Positions 36,623-48,185 of a stretch of 64,000 bases of DNA are shown here, one piece after another; position 1 is the stretch's first letter; each line of letters opens with the position of its first letter. A program made the position numbers and the translations under genes. Below the pieces are notes generated by a model that was given only the letters and a program-made list of their open reading frames with translations, had not been told where the DNA came from and searched no databases. The stretch comes from Adiantum capillus-veneris (Eukaryota; Streptophyta; Polypodiopsida; Polypodiales; Pteridaceae): contig CM043944.1 in the NCBI GenBank assembly GCA_014529385.2, forward strand, positions 87,695,884 to 87,759,883, read 5' to 3'.

Positions 36623-37059
36623 AGGGAAAATTACCAAAATACCCGTCTAATTTGTGGAAATTCTCAAAATGCCCTTCAAATTTTTCAAAATTTCCAAAAT
36701 ACTCTTGGTTGTGAGAGTAAATTTATCAAAAAATTAAGAAAATTGTAGCTTTTCATAAGAAGGCTGATTGTCTATGAATACAAAATACTAAAACTAGAAT
36801 TTGAGTTGGTTATGTAGGCTTTGGAGATGAATTGCTTCGTTATTTTTAGACATAATTGTCTTTTTTTTGGGAGGTAATTTGTGACAAATTACATGCTAAG
36901 CACTAAAAAATTGATATACGTTGTCAAAATAGAATAAAGATTAGGAAATCATGAACAATCAAACTAAAATAGATACAAGGGTATTGTGGGAAATTTTGAA
37001 ATTTGAGGGGTATTTTGGGAATTTTCATAAATTAGAGGGGTATTTTGGTAATTTTCCCT
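36623..37059. mobile_element. MITE with ~85-bp terminal inverted repeats
   Basis: Starts AGGGAAAATTACCAAAATAC and ends with its complement GTATTTTGGTAATTTTCCCT; the match continues inward for about 85 bp (CTAATTT..GAAATT, AAAATGCCC/GGGTATTTT). AAAAAGA immediately flanks both sides (36,616-36,622 and 37,060-37,066), a plausible target duplication. No open frame. The length of the inverted repeats suggests a Mutator-like or foldback origin, but that is uncertain. Confidence 0.75.
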
Positions 37060-37444
37060 AAAAAGATTTACAAGAGAAAGCCCACCTCCAATCGAGCTAG
37101 GGCATCTAACCACATCACAACACAAGCACCAGAACACAGCCACCTAGTTAGGATTCCTAAGATCCTTTACGAATAATATCCATGGTGGTTCTTAATTTAC
37201 TACTCACATTAAGTGAGTTTTGAAAAAAAAAAAAGGATCCTAACTAGGAGTAAAGCCTGCCAAAACCATTTTTCCAAACAAAGAGAAAAAGGAGAAACTC
37301 TCCTGAATTTAGAACAACATTTAAGGGATTTCAACGGTGAGCACAAAGTGGGACTTTAAGCACGTGTTCAATAATTTCACACTACCAAATGTAAAAATAC
37401 CTTTCTTGGTTTTTTTAATCACAATATTTTTCTAGAGACAAGTT

Positions 37445-37503
37445 TTCTTTTTATGCTGGCCTCTTCTCATCTTTGGTACTAGTACTACCGGCCGCCTTCG
37501 GTG

Positions 37504-37539
<36 letters not shown>

Positions 37540-38098
37540 ATGGCATCTACAAGAGCTTGTCTTATTTTTGGACTTTAGCCTTCAACTAGCAGATGTCAAC
37601 AGTGTAAAGGGCTCCCACTTTTGCCATATTATGTTAGTATAGATGGAAAGTCTTTAGAGCTGAGTCCATTTCATAAAATGGGCATTGCTTAATGATTTTA
37701 TGATACTTTTCTTGTACGATCAATCCATTTTTCACTTCATGAGATATTAATGTTATATTTTTGTTTGACAGAACTCCCATTTGCAAGGAAAGCCTCACTT
37801 GCTCGCTTCCTCGAGAAGCGTAAGACGAGGGTGGAGGCAAGGCATAGAGAATTTGGATGTCAAAATGATGAAACCACTAGTGTCATGGATGGTGGCAATG
37901 ATGCATTCTTGTCAAATATAAGCCATTAGATATTTTTCCAACTTCCAAGTACATATCAAATTGTCAAATATAAGCCAAACTAGGCATTTTTACAAGTACA
38001 TATCAAATCGGTTACTTGTCAAATTTTATTGTGTATTTAACTCTTCAAGTACATCTCATGTTGTGTATATTTCTTACTTAATCAAGAAGATTGCTTGG
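37445..38098 (+). repeat. Direct repeat carrying a Jas-motif exon, copy A
   Basis: Matches 44,008-44,451 from CTGGCCTCTTCTCATCTTTG to TTAATCAAGAAGATTGCTT. Copy A has an extra ~170 bp near its start (including (CT)n at 37,508-37,537) and a short internal duplication near 37,960. The two copies bracket the LINE at 38,170-43,985. Confidence 0.88.
37772..37929 (+). pseudogene. Jas-motif exon of a JAZ/TIFY-type gene (fragment A)
   Basis: After a splice-acceptor-like TTTTTGTTTGACAG the frame reads ELPFARKASLARFLEKRKTR then VEARHREF and ends in TAG. This fits the Jas motif of JAZ/TIFY jasmonate repressors (SLxxFxxKRxxR preceded by LP.AR). The Jas motif normally binds COI1-JA-Ile and MYC factors; the usual terminal PY is not present here. 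No TIFY (ZIM) domain exon is found nearby, so this is an isolated last exon, either a captured fragment or the end of a dismantled gene. Confidence 0.7.
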
Positions 38099-38889
38099 TT
38101 GTCATAGTTTATTTTGTATTTTACTCTTTATCTATGTACCATGTTGTGTATACTTCTCATTTTTATTTATTTTTAACTCACAATTGTGAGTGAATGTATT
38201 ATAAAGTCATCGATAGAAATACGAGACAGCCTCAAGCTCATGCAGAGCCTTGAGGGACAGAGGGTTACAACCTAGCTAAGTTACAAGAGCCAAAAAGCAT
38301 ACTATTGCGCAGAGCTGACTGGGTGGCGAGCATTGTCCTAAAACAATTATCCGAGCTATACCTTTTGCTTACCACATAAAGTTTTCTTGCACAATCTCTG
38401 AGAAGCTAGCCATAGAGAGGACGTTATCGAAGACACGAGAGTTTCTCGCCTTCCAAATATTATTGAAGCAGTAGTAGGGGGCACCGGTTGAAATTAATTC
38501 GTAAAAACGATGAATAAAGGGAGATGCCCCTCAGTGATTAACGAGGGAAAGAAGGAAAAGAAATGAGATGGTGCGTGGCAGGAGATGAGCAGCCGAGCAA
38601 GTATGTAGCAGGAGACGAGACGAGCAGCCAGTCGGCGTTATGCAGTTGCCGTTGTAGAGTCAACCAGTGAGGGGGCCATGCGTAGTGGGGTTAGGGAAGG
38701 AGTCTATACAAAAAATTAAACTAAAAGTCGATTACCAGGCAGCGAGCTCCTTGCGCTGTTTTGGTTAGCTCGTAAACTCTTGTCTCGTAGAAGCGAGATG
38801 CCGGAGCTCGATTCTGGTTGGGAGTTTTGCATCGCTACACGCGTTGCTACGATGAGATGTGGGAGAGGAATCTCTAAAGATTAAAGTAA

Positions 38890-41800
38890 TACTTGAAGAG
38901 TAGAGCCAATAGTATCTGACAATTTTTGAGTACAAATTATCAGTGCAGAACTCCGAAACTGCTTGCCAGGCACAAATCCCTCTTTAAAAACCATATCTTC
39001 CACGTCCTTTGTATCCATTTGCATACCTTCCTGCAAGGCCTCTAATAGTTGGGCATTCCATGAAAAGATGGCCAAGGTCTTCGTTAGCTAATCTGCACCC
39101 TGAACATCTATCGGGTCCGATACCACGTGCTTGAATCTTAACCCATGTCGGCACGGTCCCCCAAAGTACCTCCCATAGAAATATCTTCATACGTTGAGTC
39201 CAATGTGGATTCCAGATATTCTTCGTGTCACCTACCCATTGAGCCTCCGACCATTGCTTCTTCCAATGTTGCTTGTTTAATGGGGCGAACCAATCAACCT
39301 CATGAGAACTAACAATTGATAGATGCTCTTGATATGGGGTTTGGAGAAACGGCTACTCATGGGCCATTTCCAAGCTTTCCACTCAAAAGTAGATTCACAA
39401 ATCGATATGAAAACACGGTCCACGCCTTCTACAAACCTGTTGATAAGTAGCTTCTCAGTGCCATTGAGTTGAAACTGGGCAACCACCTGGTCAAAGGATT
39501 TCTAGCACTTACTACTCATATCCCAAAAGTGACTTAGCCGTTGAAGTTTTTTATTGTTCATCCTTCTTGCAATTTTCCTCCAATCAGGATTCAAGACAGT
39601 CCCATCATCTTTAGGCAGCTGGGGGAACCAGCGAAGACAGATGGAGTTCTAGAAGTATCTGGTTAATTCACCCCATTACAGTGCCCTTGTTGCTTTATTA
39701 CACTTTTTCACCAGCTCGCCTGTGATGCCACTTAGTCTTATGCTAGACCACCCCAAAGCTAGAATCTTGTCATGCATCTTGATCCCTTTTCACTGACCAC
39801 CTTCAAAGGAAAGAATTGCCTTGTCAATCATATCCTTGGTCATGCTAGCCCATGACTGGTCTCGATTTTCCATTGAGACCACAAACTTGGCACACAAGGC
39901 CTCCACATGAACAATAGGGTTGGGGATTCCAAGGCCACCTTAGACCAACGGTCGAGCAATAACCTCCCACTTTGCCCATTGCCACATCGTTGAGGCTTTA
40001 TTGTTGCTCCTCCATAAGAATCCTTTGATTGGTTTTAAAAACTCCTTCCAGTTATATTTAGCTATTTTGAGGAGCGGGGTGGTGAAGGCAATATAAGGAA
40101 GCATAAAAGCATTGATCACTCTGATCCGAATTTGGAAGGGAAGCAACACATACTCCCATCTTCTCATTTTCCTCTAAATCTTCTCAAGGAACCACTAGAA
40201 CCTTTGCTAAGGGGGCTCCCAGATGTCAAAAAAACCTACCTTTAGACACAATCTCCCATGTCTAGACCGACGGTTCAAATGAATCTTTTCTCATTAGGGA
40301 GATTAATCTCGATTTCTCAATACTGCACTTCGACCCCGAAGCCACAACAAAAGTTTGCACAATCTCAAGGGCCTTCCTGAGCACCTGAGGGCAAGATTTC
40401 AAGAAGAGGAGTGAGTCGTCCGCAAACATCTTGGCCAGGAGCAGTTGTTGGCGGGTAGAGTGAACCCTTGTATTTCCCCCCTCTCAGCAGCAACTTCGAT
40501 AGAGGATGAGACCCATTAGCAAAGAGAAGTGGGGCCAAGGGGAACTCTTGCTTGATCCATCTTTTGGCTTCAAAGGAGCCCACAATAAGAGCTTCGATAT
40601 GGTACGGACACCCAGAGTGTGTATAAGCTGATAGAGGAATGGCCCAAAGCCCAGTGATTTCATGACATCTTGAATGAAGGACCATACAATCCTATCATAA
40701 GCCTTGTCCTGATCTAGCTGAAGTAGAATGCACTCTTGCTTCATGAAGGCGGTGTACTCAATGGCAACCATTGTTGTCAAGACGTTGTCATATATTGACC
40801 TTCCTTTGATAAACCCGTGTTGATGAGGGGAGATGACTCTGTTAAGTAGGGGTGTCATTCTGAGAGCAACTGCCTTGGCAATGATTTTGTATGCCACCGG
40901 CATCATAGTTATGGGACGAAAGTGCTTTAGCTGCGAGTAGCAAATCTGTTTAGGGATAGGCTTGATAAGCATTAAGAAGAGAATAGGGTCTAGGAGGACC
41001 TCTTTATTTGGTAGTTTAAGGGAGTCAAACCTCTAGTATTAAGAAAGAAATCAAAGGACAGGTTTTGAATTCAAACAGGTGAAACGACTAGTTTATTTGA
41101 ATTCAAATTTCCCCCCTAAAATGAAAGTTAAAATCTAGCAACCAAAATCATATCATGTAACATATCTATGGAAAGAGCTCCGCGTGTAGATTATAGATCT
41201 ATAATCTCTCCTCAAATCAGAGATCGTATGTCGGAGTTATGGAAGGCCAAAAATCAAAAAGTGTCCACCCTCTTTTTTGGGAGAAAAAGTGCATCCTTCG
41301 ACCACTTTTACACACCCACCATTCTTGCACACACGGCATGCATCTACTTGTCAAAATGTTAATCACCTTCATAATCTCATGGCAAATCCTAGACCCCATC
41401 CTCTTCCTAATTCCCTCTTTTCAAATTGAGATCCAAGGAACCCTTGACCAAGCACGGTTAGCCATATATACGAGCGGGACCTTGAGGTCCTCCCAAAACT
41501 CCCTGAAGAACTCAGTGTTCATACCATCCCAACGAGGGGATTTCTTCTGCCAAGAGCTTGCAATGCAAGCAAGCATTCATCTTCAGAGAAGGCCAACTCA
41601 AGAAGATTGGCTTCAGGTTGCGAAACTTTCCTGTTGACACTCTCGAGCAAGGTTGCTCTGGCTTCATCCACCTCTTGAGAGTGGGTCTCTGGTTGGCCAA
41701 TGATATGGCTAAGGGTATTGAGCATCATCCTAGCCATTTTGTCTTGGTCTTGTGTAGCATTCCCATTCTCATCTGTGAGCAAGTGGATGGAGCCACTGCT

Positions 41801-42950
41801 CTTCTTGATTTTCAAGGCCCTAACAAAATGACCTTGGTTAGTGGCCTCCCGCCAGAGGATGGTCTCTTTGGATATTTGTCTTGCCCTCTTGACCTCCTCA
41901 GGCTACTATTCGGCATAGTTGGCTTTTGCTTCCAACCACCTTTTGTGTTCTTCTTCGAAGGCTAGTCCAGAAGCTTTCTTGGAGGTGACACTAGCCACCT
42001 CCTCTTCAAGCTGCTTCAGGTGCTCTTCCCTAGCCTTTTTCATCTGAGGCCCTGAGCTTTTAAGCGCCTTTTAAATACTTTGAGCAAAGAGGTCCCAAGA
42101 TTTAGGTTTTCAAGATTAACATCTTTATTGAGCTTGCCCAAAGCTTTCTTGCTAAGACTTCTAAATAGAGGGTCCTTGGAAAGATGTGCCCCAGTAACAA
42201 GAAGCTTCTTACTCCCCTTGGGGGGTCTGACCCACCCTAATGGCTTTCTTGAGTTCCATGTGTAGTGTATATGTTCCGACATGCTTTTTGTTGGTAACAC
42301 CTTCATTTCAAGTATTGATGGGATCCAATCAGCTTGGTAAGTGTAGTAGCACCTATCGAGGCGGGAAGTCATGTGGGCATATTTCAGGATTGTGTAAGTT
42401 AAGCTTGGCATATTGTTCCAGGGACCCACCTCTCAAAGGTCCATCAAAGCCCATTTCTCACAAAGACCTAGCCATTTAGTTTTCTCAGAGCCTGCCAACA
42501 GAGTAGCTGAGCATGTTCTATCCTTACTCTTCTCCACCATGTTAAAGTTACCAATCAATAGCCCACTCTCCTTCAATAGGGGAATCCCTCAGGTGCATCC
42601 ACAATTTTGCTCTATCCTTTGTATTGCAAGGGCCATAAATGTTGACTATAGTGATAGGCTGATCTTCCCACATAATTCGCACTCCTAGGAATCTCCGAGA
42701 GGGGTGATTAAGGACCAATTTGGGGTCCAGGTCCTTGTCCACAATAGAGAGGAATCCGTTGAACCCGTCCACTCCTCTCCATAGAACACCAACTTCTTTC
42801 CCAATGCCTATTTTCTTTTTTTGCGAGCATCGAGATGATGCTCTTGGATGGCCCAACAATTAACTTCCTTCTCCTTTCTAACTTCCTCCCATAAGAGGGT
42901 GTGCTTCTTTTGGAACTTCAATCCATTCACGTTCCATGACTGAATAGCCA
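38890..42950 (-). pseudogene. LINE ORF2: APE endonuclease, reverse transcriptase, zf-RVT
   Basis: Endonuclease pieces: LDPKLVLNHPSRRFLGVRI, ITIVNIYGPCNTKDRAKLW, SRLDRCYYTYQADWIP (about 42,050-42,860). Reverse transcriptase: QLKHFRPITMMPVAYKIIAK, HQHGFIKGRSIYDNVL, LLQLDQDKAYDRIVW (40,480-40,970) and FPLAPLLFA. The catalytic-site segment after it is in a shifted frame. zf-RVT: FLWEVLWGTVPTWVKIQARG, CSGCRLANEDLGHLFMECP (38,984-39,190). All are broken by frameshifts. Confidence 0.85.
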
Positions 42951-43489
42951 AGTCTTCCATCATTGGGAAAGGGGAATAAACTCTTCAACATCTGACCCCT
43001 GTCCAGTCTCCATATCCATGGTAAGAGGAGAATCCGGGGGATCCAAGTCGGGGGATTTCTTTTCTTGCAGCACTGCAAAGGGATGTGGAGCAGGACGACA
43101 CACGTCGTCCCTTTTGGTTGGGCAAGAGGAGGGGTGGAGCTTCTCCCTTTCTAATCTTTTGCAGTCTCAAGTGACATGGAATCCCTTGCCATTTCCTTTA
43201 TCCTTTTGGCTCTCTTCAGGCGTGGGATTTTCACTATCGACTTAGTTGTTACTGTCGTAAACTTAGGTGAAGAAGTATTTACATTGCTAGGATCTTTAAA
43301 AAATTTGCAGAGTGAAGCACTGCTTCTCCACCATCTTCTTTTGTTGTTCTTGGTGACCGTTGTGTCACAGATCACAACCTCTTTTTCAGCTCCTCTTGCC
43401 TCTCTGTCGTTCCTTATCTATTTCTCACTCACTTCAATAATTGTTTCCTTAACAATGATATTATTGTCCCCTCTTAACCTAGAATCGTG

Positions 43490-43930
43490 CATTGCTGGAT
43501 TGGTACTTTCTTTAACCTTCATAGAGAAATCCTTGGCAAAGTGCCCAAATTTGTTGCACTCAAAGCATGCCCCAAAGTAAGTTTAGAAGTTGAGTGGAAT
43601 TGTGATTAGCCCTGCTCCAACATTGATGACCATGCTCCTAGGTGGTGTCTTAGAGACGTTCCAGTCTATAGTCAAGCCCTCTCATGTTAGGAACAAACAA
43701 GGGGTTGCCAAGCTAAGTATCAAGCATCCTAATATTATCCCACAGCCAACTTGGTAGCCCCGCAAACTCGACCCACATAGGATGGATCCCCTAGAGGGAT
43801 TCAACGGAATCAAAGACAGGCTCCCATGGCACCAAACAGACCATGTCCTGTTAAACAATAGCGGACCTTTATCTAGAATCTTTGAGACATTGCCGTTGTC
43901 CTTGAATTTGATTGAGCAAAACCACATAGT
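43490..43930 (-). pseudogene. LINE ORF1 relic (DUF4283-like and CCHC knuckle)
   Basis: FKDNGNVSKILDKGPLLFNR and the shifted continuation resemble the DUF4283-type region of plant L1 ORF1. Downstream CFECNKFGHFAKD is a CCHC knuckle whose last cysteine is replaced by aspartate. Confidence 0.65.
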
Positions 43931-44007
43931 GAGGTATGCAATACTTTCAATTGCCCCTCCATGCCCAAGAATTTGTGGTCCTTGAATTCATTGTATCAAT
44001 ACGTATC

Positions 44008-44451
44008 TTTTATTCTGGCCTCTTCTCATCTTTGGTATGGAAAGTCTTTAGAGTTGAGTCCATTTCATAATATGGGCATTTCTTAATGATTTTATGATAT
44101 CTTTTCTTGTATGATCAATCCATTTTTCACTTCATGAGATATTAATGTTATATTTTTGTTTAACAGAACTCCCATTTGCAAGGAAGGCCTCACTTGCTCG
44201 GTTCCTCGAGAAGTGTAAGACGAGGGTGGAGGCAAGGCATAGAGAATTTGAATGTCAAAATGATAAAACCACTACTGTCATGGATGGTGGCAATGCATTA
44301 TTGTCAAATATAAGCCATTAGATATTTTTCCAACTTCCAAGTACATATCAAATTGGTTACTTGTCAAATTTTATTGTGTATTTAACTCTTCAAATACATA
44401 TCATGTTGTGTATACTTCTCACTTAATCAAGAAGATTGCTTACTTAATCAA
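44008..44451 (+). repeat. Direct repeat carrying a Jas-motif exon, copy B
   Basis: Second copy of 37,445-38,098, lacking the ~170-bp segment near the start. Confidence 0.88.
44167..44321 (+). pseudogene. Jas-motif exon of a JAZ/TIFY-type gene (fragment B)
   Basis: Same acceptor and frame as fragment A: ELPFARKASLARFLEKCKTR, then VEARHREF, ending in TAG. The central KRK has become KCK, which would weaken the basic core of the Jas motif, and one codon is deleted near the end (GGNAL against GGNDAF). The frame is still open, so the duplication is fairly recent or the exon was constrained for a time. Confidence 0.68.
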
Positions 44452-44459
44452 GAGCTATC

Positions 44460-45004
44460 TTTCAAATTAATAGAGCACATATTCTCTCGTTTTCATATCC
44501 TTTTACTAGAATAACTGTAGTTTTTTTGCTATTCATTAACAATAATTAATATGACTCTAAACAACAATTGAGTCCTTTAGAACATTGATGTCATGCATGC
44601 ACATGAGAGCATATTCATCTTAGCTCTTTGCCTCTAGATTTTTGCTTATGAACAATGAGCAATCTTCAAAAGTGTATACATGAAAAGAATTCACTTCTAG
44701 CAGTTACACACAATTTTGTGAGGTCCATAAGGACTTGCTACATCGGATGGATTCAATGAAGAATCAAACCCACAATAAATTGGGAACAATTACAAAATCT
44801 CAAAACCAGCTTTCCAACAATAAATAAATTTGATTCCAGTGTCTTGGCTTTGGCATAATGCAGAATGTCCTTACATATCTCTTTCAAATATTCCGGTGCT
44901 ATAGTGAATAAAGATCATTGAATTAATAAGAAACCATACTCGCTTGCATATTTTCATCTACTTCATCCTTTTGTTCCTATAATACTTTAACTTGTGCCTA
45001 AAGA
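44460..45004. other. No gene seen
   Basis: AT-rich sequence without recognisable features. Confidence 0.5.
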
Positions 45005-45334
45005 ACAAAGGATTTAAAAACCCTAAACCCCCTCAGCAGGGCAACACGGTGGTCAGCAACAGACAGAGACAAAGAATCTATTAAACTTAATCTTCCTACA
45101 GTGCGACGCAATGGTCAGCAACAACCACGAAGAAAGGATGTAAGATAGCTAACCCCTCCCTGCAATACGACTCAGTGGTCAGCAACAACGAGAGATGGGA
45201 AATCTAATTGCACCTCCTAAGCTACTCCCTATAGTGCAACAAAGAGGTCAAAAGCAGTCAAGGATAAAGAGTCTAAAGTCTAAACCCCCCTTGCAGTGTG
45301 TCACGAGGATCGACACAGTCAAGGACGGGCGTCT

Positions 45335-45381
<47 letters not shown>

Positions 45382-45425
45382 AGTGTGACACATGGGTCAA
45401 CACAGCCAAAGAGAGCACACTAACC
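45005..45425 (+). repeat. Degenerate 60-75 bp minisatellite
   Basis: About six units built on CCC..TGCAGTGCGACACAGTGG and TCAGCAACA..CAAGGA..AAAGAGTCTAA. One unit is expanded by (CT)n at 45,341-45,377. Confidence 0.75.
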
Positions 45426-45827
45426 TACAAAATAACACTAAGGTGTGAGCAATGCTCCACAACAACAGCACCAGCAAATACAAAGTCAGAGAAAAAAAAA
45501 AAAAGAAACAGAAGTGATTACATGACTACTTGCTCTCTCTCTATCTTTGTCCCAAACGTCATCGTTGCAGCAGTTAGAACGAATTGTCGCGACACCTTTT
45601 TTGATAAAGTAAAACATATTTTGATCAAAATGTGTTTTATTCAAATATACGCATATAATACGGGTATATAGAATATAATACCAAATTATACGTACAATTT
45701 TAGTTATACGGATATATAATGCAACTTAGCTCCTTCCTTGGGCAATTGCCTTTACTTTGCGACTTTTATTGATGATTACAGTTTTGGTTGTCTTGGGATA
45801 AAACTCCAATGTACAATGTCGTGTATA

Positions 45828-46105
45828 CCTCATAAAAATGGTGTTGCTGAGAGGAAAAACAGGTTGCTTACAGAGATGGCATGATGTATGCTCAAGATTC
45901 AAGATTTTCCATATTTGTTTCTACTTGAGGCCATCATGTGTGTTACTTATGTACTTAACAGGTGTCATATGAAAGCTTTGCAATCTATGACTCCTTATGA
46001 AGCATGATATTCATGCATTGCAAAAGTAGCCTAGCCATGTCCAGCCTAAAGAGTCTAGTTTCATATTGGCTGGCAAGGCATGCAAGTGATGGATGAGTTT
46101 AACCA
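45828..46105 (+). pseudogene. Ty1/copia integrase relic
   Basis: PHKNGVAERKNRLLTEMA, stop, CMLKIQDFPYLFLLEA and TYVLNRCHMKALQSMTPYEA is the segment around the third catalytic acidic residue of copia integrase (H..NGVAER.NR...E.AR.ML). It has four or more stops. Confidence 0.8.
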
Positions 46106-46574
46106 CTTGTCATGCCACTTAGATAGAGTTCAAAATGATGTTTCAAAAAAAGTTATTGCCATGCAATGAAGAAGAGCGAAACTAGGAGTTATGGGAGAAG
46201 TGCTATGCAAAACAAGTCCTTAACTCATTATATTTTAGACTATAGATAGATAGTGCTCAAGCTAAAGGGAATCAATGCATTCCACGCTTTTGGGGATTCA
46301 AAAGAGGCCTCACAAAAAACCACCTTGAGTAGGTTGAGTCTCTTCAGCAAAGGACTTATTTGAGGGAATCAAGTACGTACAAATATACGATGACATCAAG
46401 ATCCATGGTGCACGAGATGGAGCACCACGTAGGGCTAGGAGAAAAGAAAAGAAGGGGTCAAAGTTTAAAAGAAAGGAATTTTGTATTAGAGGCAGGGAGA
46501 GAGGACTGACCAGGGTGTCAGGGCGGTCGTTGGACTAAAAAATTATGACCTTTTAAAAAGAAACGAGAGTCCAA

Positions 46575-47489
46575 ATTACTAAAAAAGGAGAGCTATGTTA
46601 AATCCCGAAAGGAAAATTTCTGCTTTGGTTTCAATGAAGTAGGGCACACCAAAGACAAATGGCCAAAACATAAAGCTAACACGAGTGGCAGTGAGCCTAA
46701 GAGAGATGGTAAATCCTCTAGGTAGTTGCACATTGTGTAGACGCTCCCTCTGAGGTTCGGTGAGTTCAGAGAGGTGATGGTGATGAGCGCCATGCTTGTT
46801 TGGTAACACCAACAAATGTGGCATCCTAGCATATGTCCACATGACATGGTACACATGTATGGCACCATAGGTGGCTATAGAGTCACTATTTTCATAGGTG
46901 ATGGAGCTAGCCATAACTTCTTAAACTACTCATTAGCTAAGAAGTTAAGGTTGCCCAAGACCACGAGCGATCATGAGTACATTGTTGGTTATGATGTAGC
47001 CAATGGTTATGATAAGATGATATGAAATACCATAGTCTTTAGCCATGAAGGACTACAAAGCTATGCTTGACTTTCAAGTCATACATTTGGCTAGGGTAGA
47101 TGTGTACCTAGGCAGAGAGTAGCTATACATCATGGACCCTAGTGTAGTGAGAAGCTATTTTCACAACACGCTATAGTTTGATCATGATGGTAGGGTCATC
47201 ACCATACATGGTGACCATAATGTCCTTTCTCATCTCATCTCCATGGAGCTTCACAGAGAAGCGTGCACGGGCTAGTTAGTAGAGGCATATGCTTGTTACC
47301 CTCTTTTAAATTCTGTTGTTTTAAGTGAAAGTAATAAAAGTGTTTCCGTAGTTGAAATTGTAAATAATATTTGCATGAACAAACACAATAAAAAAACATG
47401 GCCTTGGACGAGACCCACTATTTGAAAACCCTATTTTGGCATGCATTCGACTCTAAAAAAAAAAAATCCAAGGCAAAAGAGAACCTTAT
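46575..47489 (+). pseudogene. Ty3/gypsy gag-protease relic, left part of a split element
   Basis: Decayed CCHC knuckle (CFGFNEVGHTKDKWP, two cysteines lost), then a retropepsin-like segment IGGYRVTIFIGDGASHNFLN, then DFQVIHLARVDVYLGREWLY, the conserved stretch after plant gypsy proteases. It ends at the composite transposon; pol resumes at 57,140 with the next expected segment, so both were once one element. Confidence 0.75.
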
Positions 47490-47521
47490 ATTAGGAAAAA
47501 AATGGACTCTCCATGGGCCTT
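47490..47521 (+). repeat. Left terminal inverted repeat of composite transposon
   Basis: ATTAGGAAAAAAATGGACTC then TCCATGGGCCTT; pairs with 57,108-57,139. Confidence 0.85.
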
Positions 47522-47635
47522 GTAAGAATCCCTAATTTAAAGGAAGCCTGCCAAGATTAAGGGGGACAAAGGCTTTGAATGGGGCTATTTTGGTAAGGTC
47601 TCCTCCACCTTTGACCCCTAAAAAGGTAGGGGGAA

Positions 47636-47669
<34 letters not shown>
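47636..47669. repeat. 34-bp poly-G tract
   Basis: 34 consecutive G in the 5' region of copy 2, where copy 1 has only a short C run on the opposite strand (about 6,777-6,785). It is an expansion in this copy or an assembly artefact. Confidence 0.9.
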
Positions 47670-47670
<1 letters not shown>

Positions 47671-48049
47671 AACCATTTAAAAAGTAGGGAAGGGGGGGGT
47701 AAACCATTTGAAAAGTAGGGGGGTAGGGGGTCTTCTCTCTCTACCTTTTTGGCCAACTTGTAAGTGGCCTCTTAACTCTCCCATGCCACCTAAGCAAATC
47801 CGTGGGTCAAAGAGGTCAAAAAAATGACTTTTTTCAAAAACTTTAAAAAAAACTCTATTCCCCCCTAAAAAGTACCCCCGACATATACACATAATAAAAA
47901 ACATTTTTTAAGTTAAATTACTCAAAATTCAACATTTTTTGACTCCCTCCAAACTTTTAAAAAATTCCCCCCAAAATTGAAAACTCTCTCTCCTAATCTA
48001 AGCTCCTCTCCTACACCCATCCCCCTTGCACCTGCACCTGCTGCTGCAC

Positions 48050-48185
48050 CTACGCACCCATCTCTCCATCCTTCAAGCCCCATCTCTCCATCCTGGAAGC
48101 TCTATCTCTCCAGCCTTCAAGCTCCATCTCTCCATCCTACAAGCTCTATCTCTCCATCCTTCAAGCTCCATCTCTCCATCCTACA
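48050..48185 (+). repeat. 22-bp minisatellite before transposase start (6 units)
   Basis: Six units of the CTCCATCTCTCCATCCTTCAAG type end at the ATG of the transposase gene. Copy 1 has four units. Confidence 0.85.

Larger units (their letters stand above)
38170..43985 (-). mobile_element. L1-type LINE, decayed
   Basis: Minus-strand order: ORF1 relic, endonuclease, reverse transcriptase, zf-RVT tail, consistent with a plant L1 LINE of about 5.8 kb. It lies between two copies of a Jas-exon repeat. Multiple frame changes and stops. A segment around 41,000-41,330 (including GGTTTTGAATTCAAACAGG and TTTGAATTCAAATT) does not fit the RT frame and is probably a later insertion. Confidence 0.85.
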
